DNA of 64,000 nt from Trypanosoma brucei gambiense DAL972 (lineage: Eukaryota > Euglenozoa > Kinetoplastea > Trypanosomatida > Trypanosomatidae). Each line of letters begins with the position of its first letter. The first letter of the stretch is position 1. Shown piece after piece: positions 22,101 to 31,400 of this stretch. The stretch covers positions 930,001 through 994,000 of the forward strand of contig NC_026743.1 in NCBI RefSeq assembly GCF_000210295.1, given 5' to 3'. The notes beneath the pieces are model-generated. The model had not been told where the DNA came from, ran no database searches, and saw only the letters and a program-made list of their open reading frames with translations. A program made the translations under genes and the position numbers.

Positions 22101-22552
22101 ACACTAATCAAATCTGAAATCTGAGCAGGAACGGAGCAAATGGGGCACGACTGACCTAGTCTGAGGCGTTTCGTGCTACGCCCTCTTCCGGACTTCGCCA
22201 CTGGGGACGTTCGGACGTCGTTGATATTTCCCCTCCCTCTACTATTTCTTTTTTGTGGACTGCTCCATTGGTCCCCATGACTGTTTTCGGTAAGTTGCCT
22301 CTCGTCTTCTTCCCAAGGATCTTTCACAGAAGGGGAACTTTTTTCAATCGCATTGACGATGCAACTGTGACAAAATACATGCCCACAAACGTCCAAAGCG
22401 GTGGGATTTTCTTGAAGCGGCCGGTGACATATTGGACAGAGGAACGTTTGTCGAAGTTTCTTGAACACGAGCTCTGTTAGGGCTGGATCTTCTTCTTCAC
22501 CTTCAGCGCCTTCTGACTTACGCACCCGAAAACTGTTAAGCTCTGTGGTCAT
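19154..22552 (-). CDS. RING finger protein with C-terminal tandem BRCT-like region and 39-aa tandem repeats
   Basis: A 1132-codon frame starts with ATG at 22552. The N-terminal RING is C3HC4: C39-C42, C56, H58, C61-C64, then C136-C139, with an unusual basic insert of about 70 residues before the last pair. RINGs of this class act as E3 ubiquitin ligases. Residues about 389-561 are a tandem array of a 39-residue unit (see repeat entry), followed by a serine-rich run. The C-terminal third looks like two BRCT domains. The first (about 716-870) has VSAAQMFGARVLDE at its start and ends with GALVTDFRWIVESVAARCLL, matching the BRCT 'G-x-x-V-x-x-x-W-(I/L)-x-x-(S/C)' helix. The second (about 886-1075) has RRLILLSGGVLL, matching the 'L-I-x-x-GG' turn, and FSVLLSLVQSREVTPV near its end. 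RING plus two BRCTs is the BRCA1/BARD1 architecture, implying a nuclear DNA-damage or chromatin role. The RING is certain; the BRCT assignment is by eye. Confidence 0.8.
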   Translation of the reverse strand: MTTELNSFRVRKSEGAEGEEEDPALTELVFKKLRQTFLCPICHRPLQENPTALDVCGHVFCHSCIVNAIEKSSPSVKDPWEEDERQLTENSHGDQWSSPQKRNSRGRGNINDVRTSPVAKSGRGRSTKRLRLGQSCPICSVPAQISDLISVSLVSNLVSDIMKHPLLSAALVSPKGNDDNDLVKAGHIEEEEALAPSAEVSQVLSTLSGVSLTGNAGVQTVTLQSNNAPPVAEEATGEPEKKSEHGIHRQAIGSLPYSPSATPMGTSPLSVTSHVSVNTTNPHSTVTLSDHNFPVSVRSRSGSPEVVGGVHQTMPEPHGRSKTRGVGCSSPSEVCRPLTSNGDAENSDVLRNFEELSSSCSESGSSQDLQRHSEPCHRTNAVGSGTAGGGALTPVATAVSTSVQSSASTRHFSQKPQEDVGVIDNVGGDALTPVATAVSTSVQSSASTRHFSQKPQEDVGVIDNVGGDALTPVATAVSTSVQSSASTRHFSQKPQEDVGVIDNVGGDALTPVATAVSTSVQSSASTRHFSQKPQEDVGVIDNVGGDALTPVATAVSTSVQSNTLPKDAPTVREVGEGDGKDSSSDSSLSSGDSSLSSSSSSSFFGESFNFRVHAQRSEIPTESALIFETKGTANTHENQVHNGGVAMTQNLSSCDPDICSGRELLNHGKNIAGGSGARERSTSTISTSQLSEHKDDVFRLPHTFSVDASVENSTKTGEVLVSAAQMFGARVLDERMGSVDSRLRIYDPKPQKVIRHVFRLPSCQGSGAPAETQLCWKERHYAAASITCSYCLIMPTEGRLASISDDGSCISDCGGVPSARDSNLTSMTPTTACALVSGALVTDFRWIVESVAARCLLPALQYSKRPSWSRHESVSTCGGSGASVDNQTPGRWAAEGHAFMLLPDSVLKLLLQQQTSGSISMRGSSRELSATVTGGYDFCSWRRLILLSGGVLLRFPEECVRQLLLDAMSMSYNDVMIGRNGCDHDERMTAVQNAMHMANGAGRSVFNVECCPERCTASTFLIRNVIILRDSVSTGKDAPSSGSQLLFKRRLERILQSFSVLLSLVQSREVTPVRDVSPSQVFVGSKPFVTFGDVTERYSAPHVMLRSTKWLLRTFSGRLQDSSCESCVGSDQ
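20869..21383 (-). repeat. 117-bp tandem repeat array, about 4.4 copies, in frame
   Basis: Unit boundaries at 20868, 20985, 21102, 21219 and 21336 are exactly 117 bp apart. The four full copies look identical at the nucleotide level apart from the first base of the first copy, and the fifth copy diverges after about 48 bp. Since 117 is divisible by three, each copy adds 39 residues (GGDALTPVATAVSTSV... to ...QEDVGVIDNV) to the RING-BRCT protein without shifting the frame. Such identity indicates recent expansion or gene conversion, and copy number is likely to vary between alleles. Confidence 0.95.
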
Positions 22553-23028
22553 TTGTATAAGCAGTACTTGTAGCTATAACCACAGCTGATTCTGATCTCA
22601 AGTCCCTTTACAACAAGATAAACATTCACAACGATGGAAAGCATGGTATGTCAACTGCAAAAGTGTAATACGCAGCCATTTACAAGAACAAAAAAATGGT
22701 TGAGCAATGGGGACTTTTTTTAAAAAAAAAGAAAAAGAATTTCTTGTTTTTTAAATATTAACTCAAGCATGTGTACAGGTAGAAAGAACCATTGAATGAC
22801 ACACTTTGAATAAGTGCGAATGTATTTACCTCTGCACACCATGTTAACAGTTTACACCCAAGAGGTAATAAAGTGATGAAACATAAACGGATAATCCGAA
22901 TGGAAAGAATTCATCTATCTTAGCACCACTGCCCATGCTGGTCTCGTATTTTTGGTGTTGCCAAACCTCTGTCGTAGGAAACTGGACATATAACATACCA
23001 CCACAAATTGTTCTTCTTGGGTAAAATA
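22553..23028. other. intergenic region between Nup65 and the RING-BRCT gene
   Basis: It has the 5' leader of the RING-BRCT gene, with T-rich tracts on the minus strand at about 22680-22745, and the Nup65 3' UTR. Several AGs could act as acceptor, so no single site is chosen. No gene seen. Confidence 0.6.
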
Positions 23029-24816
23029 TCAGAGTGTTTTTGCCCTGTATTTGTCGCTTCCATGAACTCTGTCGATCAACAATACGTTCGGTACAACTTC
23101 GTTAAACGGCTGTTGTGAACTTCCGGTAGGGCCATCCCGACGATCCACAATTTTTTTACTGGATTGGAGGACATCTTCACCCCTTCCACGTGTGAATGTG
23201 TGCCGCATGTCAGCGTAATTAACAGTGCGCGAGATGATAATAAGCAACAATATCACGAAGAGAGAGTACAGAGAACTGCTTTCGTGCCAACGAGTCGGTG
23301 CCCACTCTGCAAGCACCGGGGTAGAAACCTGTCCGGAACTATGATCGTCCACAGAGTGGAGGCGGCTGGCGGCGCCATAGTGACGGTTTCGGATCATGGC
23401 ACGCCGCTTCCTACCCTGGGAAACAACGTCGAGCAAAAAACGTGCTTCACCAGACTCTGTGAAGTTAGCATTATTATTTACTGTTCTCTCATCGCCCTTT
23501 ACGAGCAGTTGTTTGACTCGACAGGGAATGTAAAGAATCCCACGGATCACACGTTTAAACAGACCGCGTTCCGTCACGTCTGCTTTAAATGCACAAAGAA
23601 CCGAGTAATTTCCGGGGAGTGGCAGTGTCGGCTGAGCACTTCTTATCTGATGTTCCGCGTCGTGGTGATAGCGGCGCCCTCGCGCCAGAAGACACGATGG
23701 AATTGTCGCCTCAGTTAAGGGAGATACTCCTCCGTTACGGTTGCTTTCACTGCTTGCTCCCTTACAGACGGTCGCGCCGAGTCCACCGGAACCATTTTCA
23801 TGAAACACTTGCGTGTTTGCAGTTGAGGTGGTGGAAGAAGGAGAGGAGGACCCCCTGGTGTTAGTGTTACCGCACCCGCTTGTGTCAGCATCAGACCTGT
23901 CATGAGTATGAGCGGGGCTGGCAGTCCACCGAGCACTCCATGGGGAGCAAAGTGCCTCACGAATGAGACTCCCCAGTCCGCGTGAAGAAGCAGCCGATCT
24001 CAACCCTGGGCGTCCTTCTACTACAAACGGTGTCAAAGACGCCTTTTGTAACCTGTCCGCACCACACGGCGTTGCTCCAGCCGTATTGCGGACACCTTCT
24101 CCTCCCTCCTCAAGTAACGTTTCCCCGCAGTAGTTGTTTTCGCTCCCCTCGCGCCTCCCTTCCAGAGACTTAATTAGCCGTTCCTGCTTCAGCTGCTCCT
24201 GTAAGAACAATTCATCTGTACACCACGCAATTCCAACCGCCTCCTCACGGGAAGCTCCATTAACTCGGCCGTCTTGCACTTTAGATTCCGTTCCGCACAC
24301 TGCAGCCCTGTGTAAATTGTTCGTGGAAGGCGCAGAAACAATCAGGGGGCTTTGATAAACCGCCCGGGCTGCGGCGACGGGATCCTCAAACTTGACGTAG
24401 AACCAGTTTTGCTGGCTGCTGTGACCAACAACTGAAGTAGAAGTCAGCCCACCGCTGGGTACAGCCGCTCGTGTAGGGAGTTTGTGCATCAGTGTGCGGC
24501 CAAACATAACGTCCAGACTCTCACGAACATCTAGAATCGATGTAGGTGACACACCGTACACAGTAACCCATTGTTGCCCAGCGTATGACGGTGCGGCTGC
24601 TGCTTGATCCGCATGTGAAGCCGCGGAGGCAGTGGAAAATACCGCAGGGTGTTCGCCCTTCTCTTCAAATCCTTCAGGAACGAAACCAACACGCACCGGT
24701 AAGCGCTGAGGTCCTGATGTGTACGTGCAAGGTTGAGGTGGCGAAACCTGTGGCTGCTTCGTCCAACCCTTCCGCCCCTTGCGTTCAACCCACTGCCCAA
24801 TATCTTGCTTCCACAT
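23029..24816 (-). CDS. NUP65: Nucleoporin Nup65-type: RRM-like (NUP35/Nup53) domain plus C-terminal membrane anchor
   Basis: The frame extends upstream to a TTG at 24825, but the first ATG is at 24816, giving 595 residues (about 65 kDa). Residues about 82-155 read QQWVTVYGVSPTSILDV...NWFYVKFEDPVAAARAV. This is the pattern of the NUP35/Nup53 RRM-like fold, which dimerises in nuclear pore proteins rather than binding RNA. A hydrophobic segment at about 516-532 (LYSLFVILLLIIIS) is a single transmembrane helix near the C-terminus. This order, RRM then membrane anchor, is what has been described for the trypanosome pore component TbNup65, thought to tether the inner ring to the nuclear envelope. 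The region between is Gly/Ser/Arg-rich and probably disordered. The gene symbol rests on architecture and size, not on an alignment. Confidence 0.75.
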   Translation of the reverse strand: MWKQDIGQWVERKGRKGWTKQPQVSPPQPCTYTSGPQRLPVRVGFVPEGFEEKGEHPAVFSTASAASHADQAAAAPSYAGQQWVTVYGVSPTSILDVRESLDVMFGRTLMHKLPTRAAVPSGGLTSTSVVGHSSQQNWFYVKFEDPVAAARAVYQSPLIVSAPSTNNLHRAAVCGTESKVQDGRVNGASREEAVGIAWCTDELFLQEQLKQERLIKSLEGRREGSENNYCGETLLEEGGEGVRNTAGATPCGADRLQKASLTPFVVEGRPGLRSAASSRGLGSLIREALCSPWSARWTASPAHTHDRSDADTSGCGNTNTRGSSSPSSTTSTANTQVFHENGSGGLGATVCKGASSESNRNGGVSPLTEATIPSCLLARGRRYHHDAEHQIRSAQPTLPLPGNYSVLCAFKADVTERGLFKRVIRGILYIPCRVKQLLVKGDERTVNNNANFTESGEARFLLDVVSQGRKRRAMIRNRHYGAASRLHSVDDHSSGQVSTPVLAEWAPTRWHESSSLYSLFVILLLIIISRTVNYADMRHTFTRGRGEDVLQSSKKIVDRRDGPTGSSQQPFNEVVPNVLLIDRVHGSDKYRAKTL

Positions 24817-25422
24817 TGCAAGCAATAAATTACTCCCTCTTGATCCGGAATGTAGTTAAGCCTTCAGGGGTTTACAAAACACGTTTTTTATGATTAATAT
24901 CAGTTAATTATGATGTTTCTTCTCCTTTTTTTACTTTCTATTTTCGCTTCTTTATGAGCGTATAAAGTTGGTGAACCCGTTACCTACGTACCATTTGCGT
25001 TTAAGCACGACGCGAAGATTGTTGAATTGTAATTGAGAGAAGCATAAATAACGAAGGTGATGTTGAGGGTGCATGGTTTCATATGGAGCAAGGAGAAAGA
25101 AGCAAAGTGAAGATGTTCACGAAAAAAAGGAGTGGAATGCTCAGTGGGTGAGCGAAGCGGTGAACCAATCACAACTTGTTGATCTATCAAAAAGCACTCA
25201 CTCCTAGTGAATTTACATGTCCTCCATGCCCACGAACATGAGGTATAACTCAACATTTCAGATTCTTCTGGAAGATCACAAAACACCAAGAAGAATACAA
25301 AAGGTAGTCGAAATGTGGTATAAATGAGGGGAGGTTTGAAGAAAATACCGAAAAGGGGGGATAGCGCACTAAGCTAAGTAAAACCTCCTTCTATTCTTTA
25401 GGAAACACGACCCCTTCCTTAG
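24817..25422. other. intergenic region between SPAG17 and Nup65
   Basis: It contains the Nup65 leader (plus-strand A/G-poor, T-rich patches near 24885-24950) and the SPAG17 3' UTR. No gene or structured RNA was recognised. The 101-codon minus-strand frame here has no family features. Confidence 0.6.
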
Positions 25423-28400
25423 TCACTCCACCGGTGCTGTGCCATTGAAACTTGCGGTTTCATCAGCGGTAGGCCTCTCACTCCCTTCGCAGAGTGGATC
25501 ATCCACTAGCGTTCCCCCAAAACCGCATGTGGTGCCCGCAGCTTTTGAGTACTGCACAAGCGATGCCAACTGCCGCTGCCGGCGCGAAACCTCCAATAGG
25601 AGAAGCTGTTGGACAACCCCTGCGACATCAGAAAATTTGAAAAACATGCGAAGCTGTTCAATTGGAGAGTCGCCCACCGTCAAATTGTGGGAACCTGCAG
25701 GAGCATCAATCACGTTTGCCCCTCCACCGATACGGTCACCGGAAAAGGCAGAATCTGCCTTAAAGTTTACTTTCCCAGTATCTTTCATGGAATGCCGACA
25801 ATGTTTCAGAAATCTCCGCGGCGGTTGTAGCACGACCGGTAACCAACGCGACGTGGGAAACAAGCTTATGCCACCTGAGAACAAAGCAAGGTTGCGCTGC
25901 TGATTGACAGCTTCACCAAGTTTTGACCCCAACATCATAACATTTCCAGCAGCACCGGTTCTTGCATCAGTAAGACCACACTCTGCTGCGAGCGAAGACG
26001 CTGTCACTGCATGTGACGTACCCCAGTTATAGGGTGATCGATGCAACGACATCTTGTTCACGCTAGGTTCATCAGCGTCAATCATTTCCTTGTTTTCAGC
26101 CAGTCGCAAAAAAGTCATCTGTTGCACCCCTGGCTCGCCGGTGCAGGTGCTAAGAGACAAAAATACAGGTGTCACTCCAGATGCCCTCTCCCTTATGAAG
26201 TCGTTCACGTCACGTAGTTGAAGGTATTGAACAACTCTACCGTCCTGCATCTCGGAGAAAAAAAGCGGGGCAATAACCGTTGGGGGGGAGGAGTCCTGTG
26301 GAAAATAGGACTGTGCGTCGAACACATCTACGAGTTGTGGGCGCTCCCTCGGTTGGACATTTGCCGCATTTTTAAGCAGGTTGTCATGTTGGGTGCGTTG
26401 GCCCCATATGGGGGTAGCTGAGCCAGGCAACTTGGCGTCAGACGCACTCGGAGGTTCGCTGCACCTCTTGCTTTCCTGGGCGGCAGACTTAAGTAGGCTC
26501 ATAGACAACAAGTTGTTGGCAATAACAAACTCCTCGGCTATTTCACGCAGTCGGTTGGTTAAAGGGGGGCACTTTCCACTGATGCGGTTCCGTCTGTCCT
26601 CTTCTTCCGCTTCAATCTCCTCCCGGCGCATTGCCTGCCACCGCGCCTTCGTTACCTTATGTGGTGTATACATTGGAAGGACAAGTTGCCTGAGTAGGTG
26701 TTCCAGCGTGTACCCTCGAATGCTTGACTGCACAGGACCTGAAGAGTAAAGATGTTTGACTTCGGTCAGGTGCTGTCGTCCATCCACTAACCGCAACCCA
26801 CCAAGGGCTACGTCAAATACAGGAAAGCCCTCACCCACAGCCATCGACATCACCGACGATCTGTTCCGCAACCCCGCTTCGGCAGGTTCTACAATAACAA
26901 CACCGGACTCGTGGAGTATGCGCACGGATGTCTCGCTTCGGCGAGTGAAAAGAGTCTCAAGAAAAGGTGTGACTGTACCGCGCATTCCACGGTATATGAC
27001 GCGCCGCCGTAACACCGTTCCATCGCCAAACAACACGTAAAACCGGTCATATGGTTTGGGGTCGTTCGTGGGAGCTGGATCACGGGCAAACGAAGCGACA
27101 TAAGAGGAATTTGCATTTTCTTCGGCACCTTGAGAAAGGGGAGACAAAAGCCCCCTATTGTTGTTCCCATCGTGCGAAGCATCTTTATCGTTCAGTTGCG
27201 ACGAAACCTTGGGGTTATCGCCCACTCCGAAAGATACCTCCGCACGGGAAGCCCGGGAAGCTTGGTTATCGACGGGTTTATAAAGTGGCGCACAAAGGAA
27301 CACACGCGGAAAAAAGGGGCCTTCCACACAGTACTGCACATCCGCATCGCATGAGCTTTGTACGGCGGCTGCGTCCTCCAGTAATGGGGCCAGTGGGACG
27401 GGAAGATGCTCATCTGCTCCATGCAGAAGACCACCTAAGAGACTAGTGATGCACGTTCCATCAACGTGGAGCGCAACGCGAGCGAGTACCATTTCATCGA
27501 AACCACCACCACACCCGTGCTTTTGATCCGTTTTTCCTGCCCCGAGACTTGCAGCATTGCCCTCCTTCTTGGTTTTATGGGGAAAATACTTATTGTACGT
27601 AACCACAATAAGTCCATCGGCCCGCGACATTGTGTGGCAGTGGTTGCAACGATCATACGTCATACAGGACTCCACGTTTCCTGATGGAACGGGATGAAGG
27701 CTCCCGGTCTCTTCCAGGCCTACTTCCCGCACATAGCACAGTCCCTCGGGTGTTAATACTGTTTCAACAACGGGTTGCGCACCATCTTCTTGAGTGCTTG
27801 AAACCCCACCTACAGGGGCCACGGGATAACCTGTTACTATCATACCGTCTGGGTACAGCATCTGGGTCGTGCCGGAGTGAAAGTATCGGCACACAATCCC
27901 TGAGTCTTCAATAAGAGCCCGACGAACCTCCACCTCCATGGATCTCTGCAATACCACTTCCTCTCCTACACAATGCGCACAACGTACTAATTCTGGAACG
28001 GGATGTCGCATGGAATCGTGTCTCGACAACCACAGGATTCCTTCGTGCTCTTCGTTATGAACGCTCACACCACCAGCAGAAACTGTGATTGCCACCGCTG
28101 GAACACCATGCTGTACTGGAAGTTGAACGGCAGTCTCATGCGGGTGTTTTGGATCTTTCACAGCAGGCCACAATAGGATAGAGCCACTATCATCAACAGG
28201 GAAAGTTCGTGTCATCCCTTCCTGGGCATTCTTACCAGAGTTTGACCCGTCGTCTTCACCTCTGCTTCTACTCCTGGGCCTACGGGACAAGCGGCGCTTA
28301 AGTGCTTGTGTTGGACCCTGAGCTGAACCCGGCAAACCGCCACGCACTCGGCCAGAAAAAGGACCTATGCTCTTCCGCGATTGCAACCTTCCCCGTCCAT

Positions 28401-31400
28401 TCAGTGCGTCGCGCGGAGTGAAGCCACTTCCATAGGCGCCATCTTTGTCGCTGTTAATAGTAGAATTGGCATATTGGAGCCTGTAACGAGGTCGTGCAGA
28501 GCAGGTAAGGACCACACCGTCATCAAAGGCCGCAGTGAAGTACATAAGCTCTTCCTCCTTTCGCCGTGACGATGGAGGTGCAGAGGAGCATGCAGAAAAG
28601 TCTCCGTCCACCGCTTCGCCAGCCGTTTGAGCGGAAGTAGACGTGGCATTAGTGACAGCGGGAGAGGAAGAGGGAGCAGCGCGGGGTGGTGGTGCAATAT
28701 AATAGTGGAGCGTGCATATTATTTCACTCGCCCTCACATAACGGCAAATTCGGCTACGGTCAGTCGTAATCACCTCAATAATACTATTGTCGTGCGGGTA
28801 CAAAGTATGTCGTCCTTCGAGTGCTGTTTGGATGTCCCCTTCAGAGCGCCAAACACCCCTTCCCCTCACTACTTCCTCATGTTGAGGAATAATAAATTGT
28901 GGAGAATTGCGTAGATCCCGCAGGAGTTGCACTCTTATAGCATCACCCAGATCTCCTCCAAAACACTGCGTCGCACCAAACGTCTTGGCGATGTCCGTTG
29001 GTGCGCTCGACAGCGTTGGTAAGGTTAAAGTTGTACCGAGACACACCGACTCAGAAGAAAGTAACTCGTTAAACTGGTCGAGTGACGGCACACCAGAAAT
29101 ATAGTGACACCATACACGTATCGATTGCCGCTGTATTGGTGTGACCACCCCACCCGCCATAACGGCAACAACCTTATCCCGTACACGTGTGTTTTCCGCT
29201 CCCACAGAACGGAACATCGCAAGATTACCGTATATTGACTCGAGGGGGTCCGGTACTACGCACCGCACCAATCGACAGAGGTGTTCACCAAAGCGGGAGG
29301 AGAAGTCATTGAGGCACCGGATCGCAGCACGTTTGCTAATGTTCTCCTCAAGCGGTCGCGCGTTCGGATAAAACCCCTCGTGTAACGACGGTGTTAACGC
29401 GGTGATAGACACACTGTTGGATTGCCTGCCTTCTGGAAAGTCGGCGTTTACAACTTTGTCACTAACGCCAATTGCAGCTGCTATCATTTCCAGGAAAAAG
29501 CACTGAAGAACGTGCGTCCGTTCCCGGGGTGTCAAACTCCGTTCTACACTTCGCTGCAGTTTTTCGTCGACAAAGGGAGCCCTAAGAGCGGCAGCCTCCG
29601 CTGCCTCTCTTATCTTGTCAAACGTAACTCCAGATGTCCTGTCTGTGCACGAGAACAGCTTTTCTACGCGCTCCAATAAACGTAAGTCCACACCCTCCTC
29701 CGCCATGTTCAAGACAAGTCCGTTCATTGGTTCTTCCAGCAGCTCCTGCGCGCGCATCGAACTATATGACCTTCCCCCGTTTGGCAAAGAGAGAGTCATT
29801 GTAATTGGATTATCTTGCTTGAACACTCCAAGCCCCTTTTGGACAAACTCCCGCGTTAAGCAGCGCACATCATTTTGCGTGGGTTGTGGGAAGGGGCGAT
29901 CCATTGTGTGATCCAGAGGTAGCATTACCGCGGGATCGCTGCCCTCGTGCTGAGTTGAAGCGAGTTCACTTGGGGAGTGTGGGATCGGTGATGGTGACTG
30001 GGTTTGTTTTCGCAACCTTCCTGGAGACTTTCGGTCCTTCAGCTTCGACTCACTGGCATGACGCTTCGTTGCAGCATCCACAGCTGCTTCTATCTGCTCA
30101 TTTAGAGGCTCGTCATCTATACCTTCGTGTCGTGGAAACGCGGCCGACAATATGGGTTCCTTTTCCGCATAACAGTATATAGACTGGGGTAGCAGAGAAT
30201 GAGTGCCAGAGAGTTCCTTCCCAGTACTGACAGTTTCACTATGAGGCGTGCTATGCACCTCATGCACTGGAGTTAGTTCTTCTTGTGGCACAGGACGCAC
30301 ATATTTGGGAGTTTGCCTCCTAGCAAGGGACACAGTAACCTGTGCAGCGAGCGCGTGCAGAGCAGATACACATGTCCACTGATCACAGACCTTCCTCCCC
30401 TGAAGGTAGTGCGACCAGTCCCTAAAAGGGAATGAGGGTTCACAACCTGGACACACAGATCGGGGAGCGTCCTCACAAAAGTGCGGGCGACCCCTCTCCA
30501 CAGATCCCCCAGAAGGCGGAGGGAACGTAGCAGCCTCCTCCTGTGGTAGAGGTAAAGGTAAATTCGGGCATTGATACGTCGCTTTAGTGGACATACATCT
30601 AGTGTAATATGTCATATTACTCACCACGTTGAACACAGTGGGAAGCACAGAATCTAAACATCGCCTGATCACAGAACTCTTATCATCCCCACGATTTTCT
30701 ACTATTTCACGCATACATAGTGCGGTGTACGCATGCAAAGCAGCATCGGTATCAGTTATCGTTGTAGCAAGCCCCAGTCGCGCGCACTGTTCAATTACTC
30801 CAGCAAATGAACTGCCACTGGGAGCCACTGTATTAACGTCGCCTTCCTTACTCCCACTAGCCGTCTGCCCCGCTGCCGCGTCACGGCCCGGTTGCCGTTT
30901 AGAGGAAGGTGTTGTCCGCTGTCGCTGACTAGAGGGAGTACAACTCACACCCGCTACTTGAGCCGTACCGCCCGGAGAAGTGGGTGCATCGACGAAGTTC
31001 ACAACCAAACGAATATCGAGCCGCTTGGGTGGGGTGTCACACCCGTGTCCTAACAAGAACGCTAACACGCGTGGATCTCGAATGGGAACAACAACGGGGA
31101 GAATACTCATCTCTTTTGCGTGCGCCTCCATACGCGTAAGCGGTACCGGTGTAGCCACCCTTGGTGCTTCCTTTAACCCTTCACTGGCATCGCCGCGCAG
31201 CGACACTGAACGAGCCCTGGAGACTCTTCGAGATACGGGCGCAGTTCTACCCTCCATTTCATCCACAATTGTACACAAAGCCTTTTGAATGGTCGCAACA
31301 GCATCTGCAGGATTTGGATTGCGCGGTAATGCAGCTGCCAGGACGGCATCCTCTTCTGGGCGATCGAATGACGGTATATGATGCACAATCACCAGTGGTC

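Noticed and set aside
30980..31288. Plus-strand frames above 100 codons inside SPAG17, and similar ones inside UTP20 and the CFAP337-like gene
   Set aside because: They are antisense shadows of long real genes with GC-rich third positions.
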